In this document: one piece after another, positions 40,799-49,524 of the stretch
How positions within the stretch are numbered: the stretch's first letter is position 1
How the letters are laid out: every line of letters begins with the position of its first letter
Origin: Flavobacteriales bacterium
GTDB taxonomy: Bacteria > Bacteroidota > Bacteroidia > Flavobacteriales_F > PHOS-HE28
Direction of reading: 5' to 3'
Length of the DNA stretch: 64,000 nucleotides
NCBI GenBank assembly: GCA_016719225.1
Contig: JADKAN010000003.1
Location: 62,001 to 126,000 of the forward strand
Translations under genes and position numbers: made by a program
Notes under the pieces: model-generated
Database searches by the model: none
The model's input: only the letters and a program-made list of their open reading frames with translations
Told to the model about the DNA's origin: nothing

Positions 40799-42439
40799 TC
40801 ACACCTGCAGCACCCCCATATTGAACTCCCGCGTAGCAGGCGCTTGCGCCGCCGCCTCGATCCCCATTGATATCCAAGTCCGCGTCTCCAACGGATCGAT
40901 CACCGCATCCAACCACAGCCGTGAGGCCGCGTAGTACGGCGAGGTGGTGTCCTCGTACTTCTTGCGGATCTTGTCCAAGAGTTCCTTTTCGTGCTCCGGT
41001 GTGATCACTTCGCCGCGGCCTTTCAGGGCGCTCACCTCGATCTGGAGCATCACCTTGCTGGCCTGGTCGCCGCCCATCACGGCCACGTTGGCGCTGGGCC
41101 AGCCCACGATGAGGCGCGGGTCGTAGGCCTTGCCGCACATGGCATAGTTGCCGGCGCCGTAGCTGTTGCCGATGATGATGGTGAACTTCGGCACCACGCT
41201 GTTGGCCACGGCGTTCACCATTTTCGCGCCGTCCTTGATGATGCCGCCCTGCTCGCTGCGGCTGCCGACCATGAAGCCGGTAACGTCCTGCAGGAAGACC
41301 AGCGGGATGTTCTTCTGGTTGCAGTTGGCGATGAAGCGCGTGGCCTTGTCGGCGCTGTCGCTATAGATCACGCCGCCGAACTGCATCTCGCCCTTCTTGC
41401 TCTTCACCACTTTGCGCTGGTTGGCCACGATGCCCACGGCCCAGCCGTCGATGCGCGCGTAGCCGGTGAGGATGCTCTGGCCGTAGCCCTCCTTGTATTC
41501 GGTGAATTCGCTGTCGTCCACCAGCCGTGCGATCACATCGCGCATGTCGTAGGGCTTGGTGCGCTCTGCTGGCAGGATGCTGTAGATCTCCTTCTGGTCG
41601 GCCTTCGGTGCCACTGCTTTCTCTCGGGAGAATCCGGCATCTTTAGGCTTGCCGAGCTTGTCCACAATAGTGCGGATGGTCTTGAGGCATTCTGCATCAT
41701 CCTTGCACTTGTAGTCCACCACGCCGCTTATCTCGGTATGGGTGGTGGCGCCACCGAGCGTCTCGTTATCGATGTCCTCACCGATGGCTGCCTTTACGAG
41801 ATAGCTGCCGGCGAGGAATATGCTGCCGGTTTTCTCCACGATGAGGGCTTCATCGCTCATGATGGGGAGGTAGGCGCCACCCGCCACGCAGCTGCCCATG
41901 ATGGCGGCGATCTGCGTGATCCCCATGGAACTCATCACGGCGTTGTTGCGGAAGATCCGTCCGAAGTGCTCCTTGTCGGGGAAGATCTCGTCCTGCATGG
42001 GGAGGAACACGCCAGCGCTGTCCACGAGGTAGATGATGGGCAAGCGGTTCTCCATGGCGATCTCCTGCGCGCGGAGGTTCTTCTTGCCGGTCATCGGGAA
42101 CCACGCGCCGGCCTTCACGGTGGCGTCGTTGGCCACCACCATGCACTGGCGCTTGCTCACGTAGCCGATCACCACCACCACACCGGCACTGGGCGCACCG
42201 CCGTGTTCCTGGTACATGCCATCCGCAGCGAAAGCACCGATCTCGATGCGCGGCGCACCCTTGTCCAACAACGCATCGATGCGTTCGCGCGCTGTCATCT
42301 TGCCTTGCGCGTGCAGCTTGGCGATGCGCTTCTCACCGCCGCCTTCGTGGATCTTGTACAGGCGCTTGTTCAGCGCGGAGACGGCGAGCTTGTTGTGGTC
42401 TTCGTTCTTGGAGGCTTCGATGTCGATCTTCTCGGGCAT
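40799..42439 (-). CDS. Acyl-CoA carboxylase, carboxyltransferase (beta) subunit
   Basis: This 546-residue protein is expected to transfer the carboxyl group from carboxybiotin to an acyl-CoA. It shows the N-terminal RIAKLHAQGKMTARERIDALLD, the acyl-CoA binding CVAGGAYLPIMSDEALIVE region, KTGSIFLAGSYLVKAAIGED and LGGATTHTEISGVVDY, then the C-terminal crotonase half with GFMVGSRSEQGGIIKDGAKM and GAGNYAMCGKAYDPR. The features resemble the methylcrotonyl-CoA carboxylase branch, but propionyl-CoA specificity cannot be excluded. No biotin carboxylase gene is adjacent, so the alpha subunit is encoded elsewhere. Confidence 0.9.
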   Translation of the reverse strand: MPEKIDIEASKNEDHNKLAVSALNKRLYKIHEGGGEKRIAKLHAQGKMTARERIDALLDKGAPRIEIGAFAADGMYQEHGGAPSAGVVVVIGYVSKRQCMVVANDATVKAGAWFPMTGKKNLRAQEIAMENRLPIIYLVDSAGVFLPMQDEIFPDKEHFGRIFRNNAVMSSMGITQIAAIMGSCVAGGAYLPIMSDEALIVEKTGSIFLAGSYLVKAAIGEDIDNETLGGATTHTEISGVVDYKCKDDAECLKTIRTIVDKLGKPKDAGFSREKAVAPKADQKEIYSILPAERTKPYDMRDVIARLVDDSEFTEYKEGYGQSILTGYARIDGWAVGIVANQRKVVKSKKGEMQFGGVIYSDSADKATRFIANCNQKNIPLVFLQDVTGFMVGSRSEQGGIIKDGAKMVNAVANSVVPKFTIIIGNSYGAGNYAMCGKAYDPRLIVGWPSANVAVMGGDQASKVMLQIEVSALKGRGEVITPEHEKELLDKIRKKYEDTTSPYYAASRLWLDAVIDPLETRTWISMGIEAAAQAPATREFNMGVLQV

Positions 42440-42573
42440 GTGGCGAAATTAGGGAGTAGGGTTTCACCACAGAGGCATCCCGGCTTTCACCGGGACAAAC
42501 TCCGAATGCAGGGAATACCGTTTGGGTTTACCCGCGAGGTTCCAATTCCAAGGCAGTGGCACAATCTGCATTC

Positions 42574-42930
42574 TCAGTCGGCATAGCAGCCGAAGGCCTT
42601 GACGACCTTTCCCTCGGCATTCAACATCAGCATCTCCACAGCTTTTCCTTTCTTCACCGAGCGGTAGCTGATCGCCACGGCATTCACGCAGGCGTAGACT
42701 TCCTCCAGGACAATGTGAAGGTCCGGATAGGCTTGAAGGGCTTTCCGCCAGTAGCCACCCAAGGCCTCTTTGCCCTTGAGTGTGCCGGTAGGATCGTTCA
42801 TAAGGCTCACGATGTGCGACGTGGTCATCTCGAAGTCATCTGTGTAGTGTGCGAGAATGGCATCCATGTCATGCCGGTTCCATGCGTCGATCCAGCTTTG
42901 TGCGATGTGGTCGGCCTCCGGGTCGGTCAT
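42574..42930 (-). CDS. NTF2-like/SnoaL-type protein
   Basis: This protein has 118 residues from ATG 42930 (or 126 from ATG 42954). It is a cone-shaped NTF2-like domain: EADHIAQSWIDAWNRHDMDA, ILAHYTDDFEMTTSHI, GKEALGGYWRKALQAYPDLH and a C-terminal Cys-containing tail. Family members include isomerases, small dehydratases and proteins with no enzyme activity. No partner gene suggests a role. I preferred the shorter start because it begins at the first conserved helix. Confidence 0.78.
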   Translation of the reverse strand: MTDPEADHIAQSWIDAWNRHDMDAILAHYTDDFEMTTSHIVSLMNDPTGTLKGKEALGGYWRKALQAYPDLHIVLEEVYACVNAVAISYRSVKKGKAVEMLMLNAEGKVVKAFGCYAD

Positions 42931-43046
42931 TGGTGTGCGGGTCCGTGCGAGCATAATTATACTTCCCTCAGGGTCTCTCGCGCGCTTGCGGGGTCTCCGC
43001 TTCTAGATCCGGAATCATGACATTCGGACATCTGTTCGATCACCAA

Positions 43047-43466
43047 TCAGTTCCCGGTCTGCCCAAGCTCCTCCATCTGTTCCTCCAGCCATTCGCGTGC
43101 TTCCTTTTCGCTGGGCGTCACTTTGATGCGTTCCAGCTGCGGATGGTTGGAGAAGTAGAGCTTTAGGATCATCTCCATCATGTTCGCATGCGCCACCACG
43201 GCGATGGCCTGCAGCGCACCTTCCTCTCGGTCCGTGGCCAAGTGGTCCACATTCATGGCGGACATGGCGTAATCCACATCCTCCGGAATGAAACTGAGCA
43301 GACTGTAAGGTGCGTTGCCCATCACTGCGCGACGGGCCTTTTGCACCTCCGCCAGCGTGGTGGTGTTCAGCACGGCGCCGCCTATGTAATGGGCTTCGAG
43401 GAAGCCGGGACGGATGCGTGTGAGGATAGCCGCGCTGGTCTTTATTTCCCTGAGTTCAGTGGTCAT
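43047..43466 (-). CDS. STAS-like small protein, family uncertain
   Basis: This 139-residue protein has alternating strands and helices (AAILTRIRPGFLEAHYIGGA, EVQKARRAVMGNAPYSLLSF, EGALQAIAVVAHANMMEMIL) that look like a STAS/SpoIIAA-type fold and the DUF7793-like proteins of Flavobacteria. No signal peptide is present. I chose ATG 43466. The function is unknown. Confidence 0.55.
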   Translation of the reverse strand: MTTELREIKTSAAILTRIRPGFLEAHYIGGAVLNTTTLAEVQKARRAVMGNAPYSLLSFIPEDVDYAMSAMNVDHLATDREEGALQAIAVVAHANMMEMILKLYFSNHPQLERIKVTPSEKEAREWLEEQMEELGQTGN

Positions 43467-43541
43467 GACAGGGTGCAAAGTTAGACCCATGGCCCCAAGA
43501 GTACTTTTCCGAAAGCGGCCGGAGTAACAAGCCTGCGCGCG

Positions 43542-44059
43542 CTATAATGCGGCGAGGAAATTTTCCAGGACGCCCTGGATGGCTGAAAGGGTCGGACCAT
43601 CCGTGATGCCGTCCGCACCTACTTTGGTTCGTGCGAACCGTACCAATGCCGTGTTCCCTTCCGGGACCACCGCTTCGATCACGCGCAATGTGCCAAGCAG
43701 TGAGACATGCGCCTTTTCGCCTGAAAGTGACGCCGTCACCAGCATCACGGGCTTCAAGCGGAAGTCCGCCGTGGAAACGGTCCAGTCCAGCGCGTTCTTC
43801 AGCGACCCGGGCACACCCATGGCATATTCGGGCGTGCAGATCAGGATGCCGTCCGCGCTTCGGACCTGTTCCCGGAAATGCGCAACGGAGGTTGGCGCGG
43901 GCAGCACATCGATGTCCGGGTCGAAGTGCGGGAGATCAGCCACTGATGGATAAGGGATCACCGTAGCCCGGTCCCGATCAAGGCGGTGATCGCCCGAATG
44001 AACAGGCCGTTGGTGGATGTAGCGCGGGTGCTGCCGTTGATGGTGAGGATGCGGGGCAT
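43542..44059 (-). pseudogene. NAD(P)H-dependent FMN reductase, one-base frameshift
   Basis: The start MPRILTINGSTRATSTN at 44059 carries the phosphate-binding GSTR motif of the FMN_red flavodoxin-like family. The frame is lost near 43967 in a run of three C (three G on the coding strand). Adding one base restores ATVIPYPSVADLPHFDPDID, ILICTPEYAMGVPGSLKNAL (a family hallmark) and the C-terminus at 43542. The intact protein would be about 172 residues, a normal length. Members reduce quinones, azo dyes or FMN. A homopolymer sequencing error is likely. Confidence 0.8.
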
Positions 44060-44234
44060 GGGTAAAGGAAACAAGTGCCGCGTGAATTGGCCGTTGTGCG
44101 AAGGAAGTTCCCGCGAACGTTCATGATAATCCCGCTCCGGTGGCAGCGTACAGTACGTGGGGCCGAACGCAAGCGGGCTGCGCCTTCCGAAGCGTTCGGA
44201 AAGCACGGCCCGCAAAGGTCCGGGAAGATGCGAT

Positions 44235-45881
44235 CTAGCGCGTGGCCAGCTTGGTCACGTTCTTCTTTTCATACACATACACGAAGTCGCCTTCGGTGCT
44301 CAGGCTGGTGGTTGCGCCTTTGCGTGCATTGAACTGCTTGTAGGTGCAGTCGTTCAGGTTGAAGCAGGCGATGTCGGAGCCGGCGGTCTTCAGGATCATG
44401 CGGTCGCCTTCGTAATCCTCCAGGTCGCTCTTCTTGTATTTGCCCTGCGCAACGAGTTCACCCGTTTTGGCGCTGAAGGTGCTCACGCCCTTGTCGCCGA
44501 TCACCACCACGTTGTCCTTGTAGGTCATGATCTGGTCCGCGTTGCCCACGCCGCCCTTGGCGACGGGGACGACGTATTGTTCAGCACCGGTGGCCACGTC
44601 CATACTGTACAGCTCCTTGCCGCTGCATACGATGAACTTGTCGTCCACCACAACGGCGTTGGTGATGCCCTTCCGGAAACGCTCGCTATCCCACGCCAAA
44701 CTACCGTCGGTGGTGTTGAAGGCCTGGATGCCGTTGGGCTTCACGTTCGGGTGCCACACGCGCCACTCCTCCACAGTCTCAGTGGTTCCGTCGGATTGGC
44801 GCTCCTGCCTGCGGATGTAAGCCTGTGCTTCCACGTTGCCACCGATCTGCAGCAGGACCTTGTCGCCTTGCACGTACATGTTGGGGATGGCACGCGCCTC
44901 CTTTATCTCGGGGCTCGTCCACAGCAGCTTTCCGCTGTTGCGGTCGTACTTCTTCACATACTGGCTTTTGCGGCTGCTCATGTCCAGCACGTAGAGGTCG
45001 TCACCCACGATAACGGGTTCGGCCACGGCTCCATAAACGCCGAATCGCTTAGCACCTGCTGGCTCACCCACCAATTTCTCTGGTGTGAAGTCGAATGCGG
45101 CGGAATAGATGTTGGCCCCTGTGTTGAGGTCGTACACCTGCATGCCGTTCATGCGCAGGAACACCTTGTCATCCTTCACGTTCAGCTCATAGATGAAATC
45201 GCGCGTCACCACTTTTCGCTCCGCGCGGCCCACATAAGAGTTTTCCCACAGGATGTTCCCATTCGTTAGGTCGATCTTGGCGATCTGGTTCTTGAAGCCG
45301 GTGAACAGCGCCGCCAAGTTGTTCGGCATGAAGTTCACCATCACCAGCTTGCCGTCATTCGTCACCACGTACTGGCCCACCACGCCCTTGAACTTATCGG
45401 TGGCCCAGCGCTCTTCACCCGTGCGGGCGAGGATCCAGACCAGTTTGTCCTTCAAGGTTATGGCGAAGCCGTCCAGTTCCTTGATGTACACCACGTTCTC
45501 TTCGGTGACGTTCTGGTACTTGTCCGTGCTCCAGAGCAGGTGGCCGTCGGCCAGATCGAGGCAGGCGATCTGGTCCTTGCCCATTTTGCGGTCGAAGAGG
45601 AAGAGCACGTTGCTTTCCCAGAACGGGGTCAGCTCGTCCACCTTGTTCAGTTTGGGCGTGAGGTCCTTGAATTTACCCGTCCAGCGCACAGCTCCGGTCT
45701 TGTTGTTGAACACGGTGATCTCCTTGTCACTGGCAGCGTAGCTGTAGCCCCGGTCCTCGGTGCCGGTGCCGGTGTGCTCGATCCTGTGGCCCAGTTTCGT
45801 TTCGAAGATGGTGGGCATATCCTCTTGCGCGAAGGCGCCCAGCGCGAGCAGGTAGAGGGCGGGTGTCAGTAGTTGTTTCAT
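44235..45881 (-). CDS. Exported PQQ-like beta-propeller protein
   Basis: This 548-residue protein has a signal peptide (LLTPALYLLALGAFAQ). It has repeated propeller blades of the PQQ_2 type (KEITVFNNKTGAVRWTGKFK, IACLDLADGHLLWSTDKYQN, AKIDLTNGNILWENSYVG, GIQAFNTTDGSLAWDSERFR, KELYSMDVATGAEQYVVPVA). The spacing between blades is about 40-60 residues, and quinone-binding residues of true PQQ dehydrogenases are not evident, so it is probably a structural or assembly propeller. It is the third gene of an operon with the two exported proteins upstream (24-bp gap). Confidence 0.82.
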   Translation of the reverse strand: MKQLLTPALYLLALGAFAQEDMPTIFETKLGHRIEHTGTGTEDRGYSYAASDKEITVFNNKTGAVRWTGKFKDLTPKLNKVDELTPFWESNVLFLFDRKMGKDQIACLDLADGHLLWSTDKYQNVTEENVVYIKELDGFAITLKDKLVWILARTGEERWATDKFKGVVGQYVVTNDGKLVMVNFMPNNLAALFTGFKNQIAKIDLTNGNILWENSYVGRAERKVVTRDFIYELNVKDDKVFLRMNGMQVYDLNTGANIYSAAFDFTPEKLVGEPAGAKRFGVYGAVAEPVIVGDDLYVLDMSSRKSQYVKKYDRNSGKLLWTSPEIKEARAIPNMYVQGDKVLLQIGGNVEAQAYIRRQERQSDGTTETVEEWRVWHPNVKPNGIQAFNTTDGSLAWDSERFRKGITNAVVVDDKFIVCSGKELYSMDVATGAEQYVVPVAKGGVGNADQIMTYKDNVVVIGDKGVSTFSAKTGELVAQGKYKKSDLEDYEGDRMILKTAGSDIACFNLNDCTYKQFNARKGATTSLSTEGDFVYVYEKKNVTKLATR

Positions 45882-45904
45882 ACGTGTGTCGTTTGCTTGG
45901 TCGT

Positions 45905-46282
45905 TTATCGATTGATGGCGTTGAGGTCGAAGGTGTGCGTTACGTTGTACTGGCGTCCTTTGGGCATCTTGAACGGCATGTTGCCTTGGAGCACCAGGTC
46001 CTTGAAGCGGTTCTGTGACGGGATGTTTCCGTTCTCCGCGCTCACCACGAACACGCTGCAGATGTCGCCTTTATCCCGGAAGCTCACTTGTATGGCATAG
46101 GTACCGGTGAGGTTCTCTTTCACCACGGTCTCGTAGAGTTCGGCGCCGGGTTGCATGAACGCGACCAAAGCCTGATCCGCACGTTGGAGTATGGTATCCT
46201 TGTCCTCGAGCAGCTCCTTTTTCTGCGCAAAAGCAGAGGTGCACACGATGACGGAGAGGAGTAGGGGGACGAGTCGTTTCAT
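45905..46282 (-). CDS. Small exported protein of unknown function
   Basis: This 125-residue protein has a signal peptide (MKRLVPLLLSVIVCTSAFAQ). The compact mature domain has LQRADQALVAFMQPGAELYE, YAIQVSFRDKGDICSVFVVS and QNRFKDLVLQGNMPFKMPKG. I recognise no family. Its start overlaps the stop of the WD40-like gene by four bases, and the PQQ-like gene follows, so the three are expected to act together at the cell envelope. Confidence 0.65.
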   Translation of the reverse strand: MKRLVPLLLSVIVCTSAFAQKKELLEDKDTILQRADQALVAFMQPGAELYETVVKENLTGTYAIQVSFRDKGDICSVFVVSAENGNIPSQNRFKDLVLQGNMPFKMPKGRQYNVTHTFDLNAINR

Positions 46283-47490
46283 GGGGCGTAGGTCCATTCG
46301 ATGAGGCGGTTTCCGCTGGTGAGTAACATGCGTTTGTTATCCGGTAGGAAGGTGAAGCTGAGCCGGCCGTCCCCGCTTACGAAGGCACCTTTACCAAGGT
46401 TTTCCCAGAGGCGCCAGCTCAGCACGAAGCGGTCCACCATTTTTCCGGTAGCGCGGTCGTAGAGGTGGACCTCCTGGAACTTTCCGCCCGTGCTGCCGAT
46501 GGCGAAAAGCGCTCCGTCCGGGCTGGTGCGGAAGTCGGGCTCATAGATGGCTAGGGAAGGGAAGGTGGTGCGCCGCATTTCACCGAATAGCGCATCGGCC
46601 ACCTCCACATAACTCTGGTTCGGGTTGGGATTGCCGCCTTTGCGGGTATGTGGCTTCGCATGGATCCACAGGTCGCGTTCATCGCTGCTGTATTCCAGAC
46701 GGAACACCTTGTCGAAGAGTTCGGGCAACGTGTAAATGGGTTGCAACGTGGCCATGTCGTACACCACAACGATCTGTCCTTCTTTGAACCCGCGTTTGAT
46801 GGCGTCCTTATCGTTCCGCACGGATGGCAGCGCCTCTACCTCAGCCTTTGTCGGGCGATGGGCAACGGCGAAGCGTTTCCCGTCCCCACTTACGGCAATG
46901 GCATTCCCTGTGCGGGCAATGCTGCGGGCCTTGTCGGTCTGTCCGGTAGCGAGGTCCGTGAATTTCACACCGTCCTTGTCCACGGTCACCACGGTGGCCT
47001 CGTCCGGGGTGAGCGCCGCCGCGTACAGGTCGTTGAAACTGCGCACGGTCGCACCGCTTTTGGCATCGATCACCTCGTACTTCACGGGGCGGTCCTTATT
47101 GGGTGAATAGTCCAGATAGAAAAGTTGCTGTAGCAGCATGTAGCGCCCGCTGGTACTGTAGCGCGCGCGGCAGCCGGCGTACCAATTCCCCACATCAATG
47201 CCACTGCTTTCCTCAGGTCGGTCCATGGGGAAGAAGCGCAACGGGAAGCCTTGCGTGGCCGAAACGGCGACCGTTCCGGCATCGGGCGATACATCCAACC
47301 AGGAGATCAAATGGCCCGAAAGCGTTTCCTGCCCACCCACGGTGATGTTGCGGTATTGCTGGCCATTTTGTTGGGCCGCTGCCACCAAGGTGAACAAGCA
47401 GGCCAAGGCCGTGGCGATAAGAAGGGGGGCGGAGCACCTGTCAAGGGCGCTGAACGGGCTGGAGCGGACCACGATCGTACGTTTGGGCAA
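46279..47490 (-). CDS. Exported WD40-like beta-propeller protein
   Basis: This protein has 403 residues from a TTG start; GTG at 47472 is an alternative, and no in-frame ATG is available near the N-terminus. It has a signal-type segment (LLIATALACLFTLVAAAQ) and a series of propeller-like repeats (LISWLDVSPDAGTVAVSATQ, DLYAAALTPDEATVVTVDKD, NAIAVSGDGKRFAVAHRPTK, FRTSPDGALFAIGSTGGKFQ, LSFTFLPDNKRMLLTSGNRL). It is the first gene of a three-gene operon of exported proteins. The function is unknown; it could be a scaffold for the other two. Confidence 0.72.
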   Translation of the reverse strand: MPKRTIVVRSSPFSALDRCSAPLLIATALACLFTLVAAAQQNGQQYRNITVGGQETLSGHLISWLDVSPDAGTVAVSATQGFPLRFFPMDRPEESSGIDVGNWYAGCRARYSTSGRYMLLQQLFYLDYSPNKDRPVKYEVIDAKSGATVRSFNDLYAAALTPDEATVVTVDKDGVKFTDLATGQTDKARSIARTGNAIAVSGDGKRFAVAHRPTKAEVEALPSVRNDKDAIKRGFKEGQIVVVYDMATLQPIYTLPELFDKVFRLEYSSDERDLWIHAKPHTRKGGNPNPNQSYVEVADALFGEMRRTTFPSLAIYEPDFRTSPDGALFAIGSTGGKFQEVHLYDRATGKMVDRFVLSWRLWENLGKGAFVSGDGRLSFTFLPDNKRMLLTSGNRLIEWTYAP

Positions 47491-47583
47491 ATTTCCCTTT
47501 GTAACGTGACATGGGAATGCGGGGTTTCCCGCGGATGCCTACGGTGATCGCCGTATTTCAAGGGTGCGGCGGGCACAAAGCCG

Positions 47584-47956
47584 TTACCGCAGCGCCTCCA
47601 GCACGATGATCTGTAGACCAAGGCCCATTTCCAAGACCATCATGTTCCGGTGATAATTCCCCCGCGGACCCAACGCGAAGCATGGAGACCGCCCGACCCA
47701 GTCCGGCAAAGAACACCACGTTCCCGAGGAAGTAGAGCAGGCCGTGCTGTTCATTGATGGTGAACACCACATAGACGAGCAGGATCCCCATGGCGAAGTA
47801 GATGCCGCTGGTGAAGCGGAACAGGTTGTCCAGTTCCTTGGCCGGCGGTTGGTCCTTCGGAAGGAAAGCCATGGCTCCTTTGTTCAGGAGGTTCAGGCCG
47901 CCAAGCAAACAGATCAGGGCGACCAAGGCGAGGACGATCTGCAAGGCAATGGTCAT
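47584..47956 (-). pseudogene. DUF4345 membrane protein, one-base frameshift
   Basis: The N-terminal part (IVLALVALICLLGGLNLLNK, FRFTSGIYFAMGILLVYVVF, GNVVFFAGLGRAVSMLRVG) matches the DUF4345 family of small four-helix membrane proteins. At a CCC run (47669-47671) the frame is lost. Skipping one base gives GPRGNYHRNMMVLEMGLGLQ and the expected C-terminal helix ending at 47584. The intact length would be about 123 residues. A sequencing error or a recent mutation are the options. Confidence 0.72.
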
Positions 47957-48020
47957 CGGGGAAGAATTGGAAGGGCGAAATTAACTTCCGAGGGAAACTC
48001 AGTTCCGGGCTCAAGGACAC

Positions 48021-48872
48021 TTACAGCCGCGCATAGCGGACCAGCCGCGGCGGTCCGTTCTTTCCCTCAGTGGAGATCAGCATGTCACCGTTCGCCAGGA
48101 AGGTGATGCCTTCCGGCTTCGGCAACAGGTCAGCGTCCAGTAGGTTCAGCGATACCAACGCGCCATCACGGTCCAGCACAAGCAGGGTCCGGTCCACTGC
48201 GGAGAGCACGAAGTAGTTGCCCGAAACCGGCTCCACGGCTATGGAGGACATGCGCAGCTTCAAGGGGTCCACGGCTTTTCCTTTATGATTCGTTCGCCTA
48301 GGCAGCTTGACCCCTTCGGCTTCCGCCTGGCGGATGATATCCTTCAGGGAGTAGGTGAGCACCGGCCCGGGCAGGAGCTTGCGGGTAGCGGGATCGAAGG
48401 CGAAGATGGAACGTTGGTCGCGTAAGGAAGGGTTGCCTTTCAGAACGTCCTTCGGGGCCAATAACACACAGCCACTGCGTTCATCATATCCCAGTCCCTC
48501 TATGTTGCGGTGATCCAACTGCACACGGAAATTGTCCACCGCCGTGTACCGCCCGTTCTGCTTTTGCAATAGATAGATCAGTCCGTCGCTACGTAGCGCA
48601 TAGAGATCTTCACCCACCCGGGTAAGGCCTTCCATATCCCCGGGAGGCCCGAAAGGATGGCGTTCCGTGATGGTGCCGGTATGCAGATCAACGATGTAGA
48701 TGGTAGCGTCCTCATCCTGCAGGCAGGCCACGGTGTTGCCGTCCAGGTCGGTAATACCACTTATCTCCAGTAATTCAGCAGGCAGAACGAATTGCCCGAC
48801 AGGCTTGGAAAGGTCGTGCGTTGCCAGCCCTCCGATCAAATTGGCAAGGCATAACAGGAGCAACCATTCCAT
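48021..48872 (-). CDS. SdiA-regulated-domain (phytase-like propeller) protein
   Basis: This 283-residue exported protein has an N-terminal hydrophobic segment (MEWLLLLCLANLIGGLA). It has the SdiA-regulated family landmarks LPAELLEISGITDLDGNTVA, CLQDEDATIYIVDLHTGTI, GDMEGLTRVGEDLYALRSDG, HRNIEGLGYDERSGCVLLAP and the closing LLPKPEGITFLANGDMLIST. The family forms a propeller similar to phytase; no catalytic function is established. It is a single-gene unit between the DUF4345 and cold-shock genes. Confidence 0.83.
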   Translation of the reverse strand: MEWLLLLCLANLIGGLATHDLSKPVGQFVLPAELLEISGITDLDGNTVACLQDEDATIYIVDLHTGTITERHPFGPPGDMEGLTRVGEDLYALRSDGLIYLLQKQNGRYTAVDNFRVQLDHRNIEGLGYDERSGCVLLAPKDVLKGNPSLRDQRSIFAFDPATRKLLPGPVLTYSLKDIIRQAEAEGVKLPRRTNHKGKAVDPLKLRMSSIAVEPVSGNYFVLSAVDRTLLVLDRDGALVSLNLLDADLLPKPEGITFLANGDMLISTEGKNGPPRLVRYARL

Positions 48873-48925
48873 GTTGAAAGGGTTGCCGTCGGATCGCTCA
48901 GGCGCTCGCGCCGAAGCTCAGTGTA

Positions 48926-49360
48926 TCAGGCTTTCTTCACGCGGACGGCGTTCATGCCTTTGGGTCCGCGCTCGAGTTCGAAGCTCACCTTGTTGCCTTC
49001 ACCCACTTCATCCAGCATGCCGCTGATGTGAACGAAGTAACGCTCATGCGAGCCGATCTCGTTGATGAATCCGAATCCTTTGGAGGTATCGAAGAAATCA
49101 ACCACTCCGACATGGACAGGGTCCACATCCACTTTTTCACGCTTGGGCACACCGAGTTCAATTTCACTGGCATCGATCTCAACGCGCTTGGTCGGGTCAG
49201 GAGGGGTGTCGGTCAGCTGGCCGTTCTCATCCACATAGGCCATCATGGCATCCAATCCACCAACGGGGGATGTTGAGCGGCGTTCCTCTTTACGGCGCAT
49301 CTTGTCCTCTTGCTTCTTGAGCCGTTTCTTTTCCTTTTCGCGTTTTTCGAATGTTGCCAT
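48926..49360 (-). CDS. Cold-shock-domain protein with basic N-terminal extension
   Basis: This is a 144-residue protein. The N-terminal 75 residues form a strongly basic charged helix (FEKREKEKKRLKKQEDKMRR) and a flexible linker. The C-terminal 68 residues are a cold-shock domain with RNP1 KGFGFI and an RNP2-like YFVHIS motif, where Tyr replaces the usual Val. It probably binds single-stranded nucleic acid. The long charged N-terminal extension is a variant common in Bacteroidota. I chose ATG 49360, where the basic region begins. Confidence 0.86.
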   Translation of the reverse strand: MATFEKREKEKKRLKKQEDKMRRKEERRSTSPVGGLDAMMAYVDENGQLTDTPPDPTKRVEIDASEIELGVPKREKVDVDPVHVGVVDFFDTSKGFGFINEIGSHERYFVHISGMLDEVGEGNKVSFELERGPKGMNAVRVKKA

Positions 49361-49435
49361 GGGCCCGTCAAACATGGATTCAAGTGCCGTTGTTCAAGTG
49401 CGGCAGCGTGGATGTTTGCGGCTGCAAGGTAAGCA

Positions 49436-49463
49436 AAAGCCCCGGCGCTTCTGCCGGGGCTTT
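49436..49463. terminator. Bidirectional hairpin terminator
   Basis: AAAGCCCCGGC and GCCGGGGCTTT form an 11-bp perfect stem around a GCTTCT loop. On the minus strand it lies 62 bases after the stop of the T9SS gene and is followed by TTTT within the stem end, so it can terminate that transcript before the cold-shock gene. Confidence 0.7.
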
Positions 49464-49524
49464 CCCTTTTCATCCCTTCGATCGTTCCGCCGTAATACGG
49501 GAATGCTGAGCAGTGGATCTCACA

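Noticed and set aside
42478..42495. TCCCGG/CCGGGA inverted repeat before the carboxylase gene as an operator
   Set aside because: The arms are only six bases, it lies beside a fragment of the GGCACAGAGG element, and no regulator is nearby; it is probably repeat debris.
40991..42586. A 531-codon open frame on the plus strand opposite the acyl-CoA carboxylase gene
   Set aside because: It is the antisense of a strongly conserved enzyme. High GC and codon bias leave the opposite frame open; the sequence has no protein-like features.
42955..43010. A possible eighth copy of the 22.8-kb hairpin unit (contains GGGTCTCCG)
   Set aside because: It lacks both hairpin arms; only a short string is shared.
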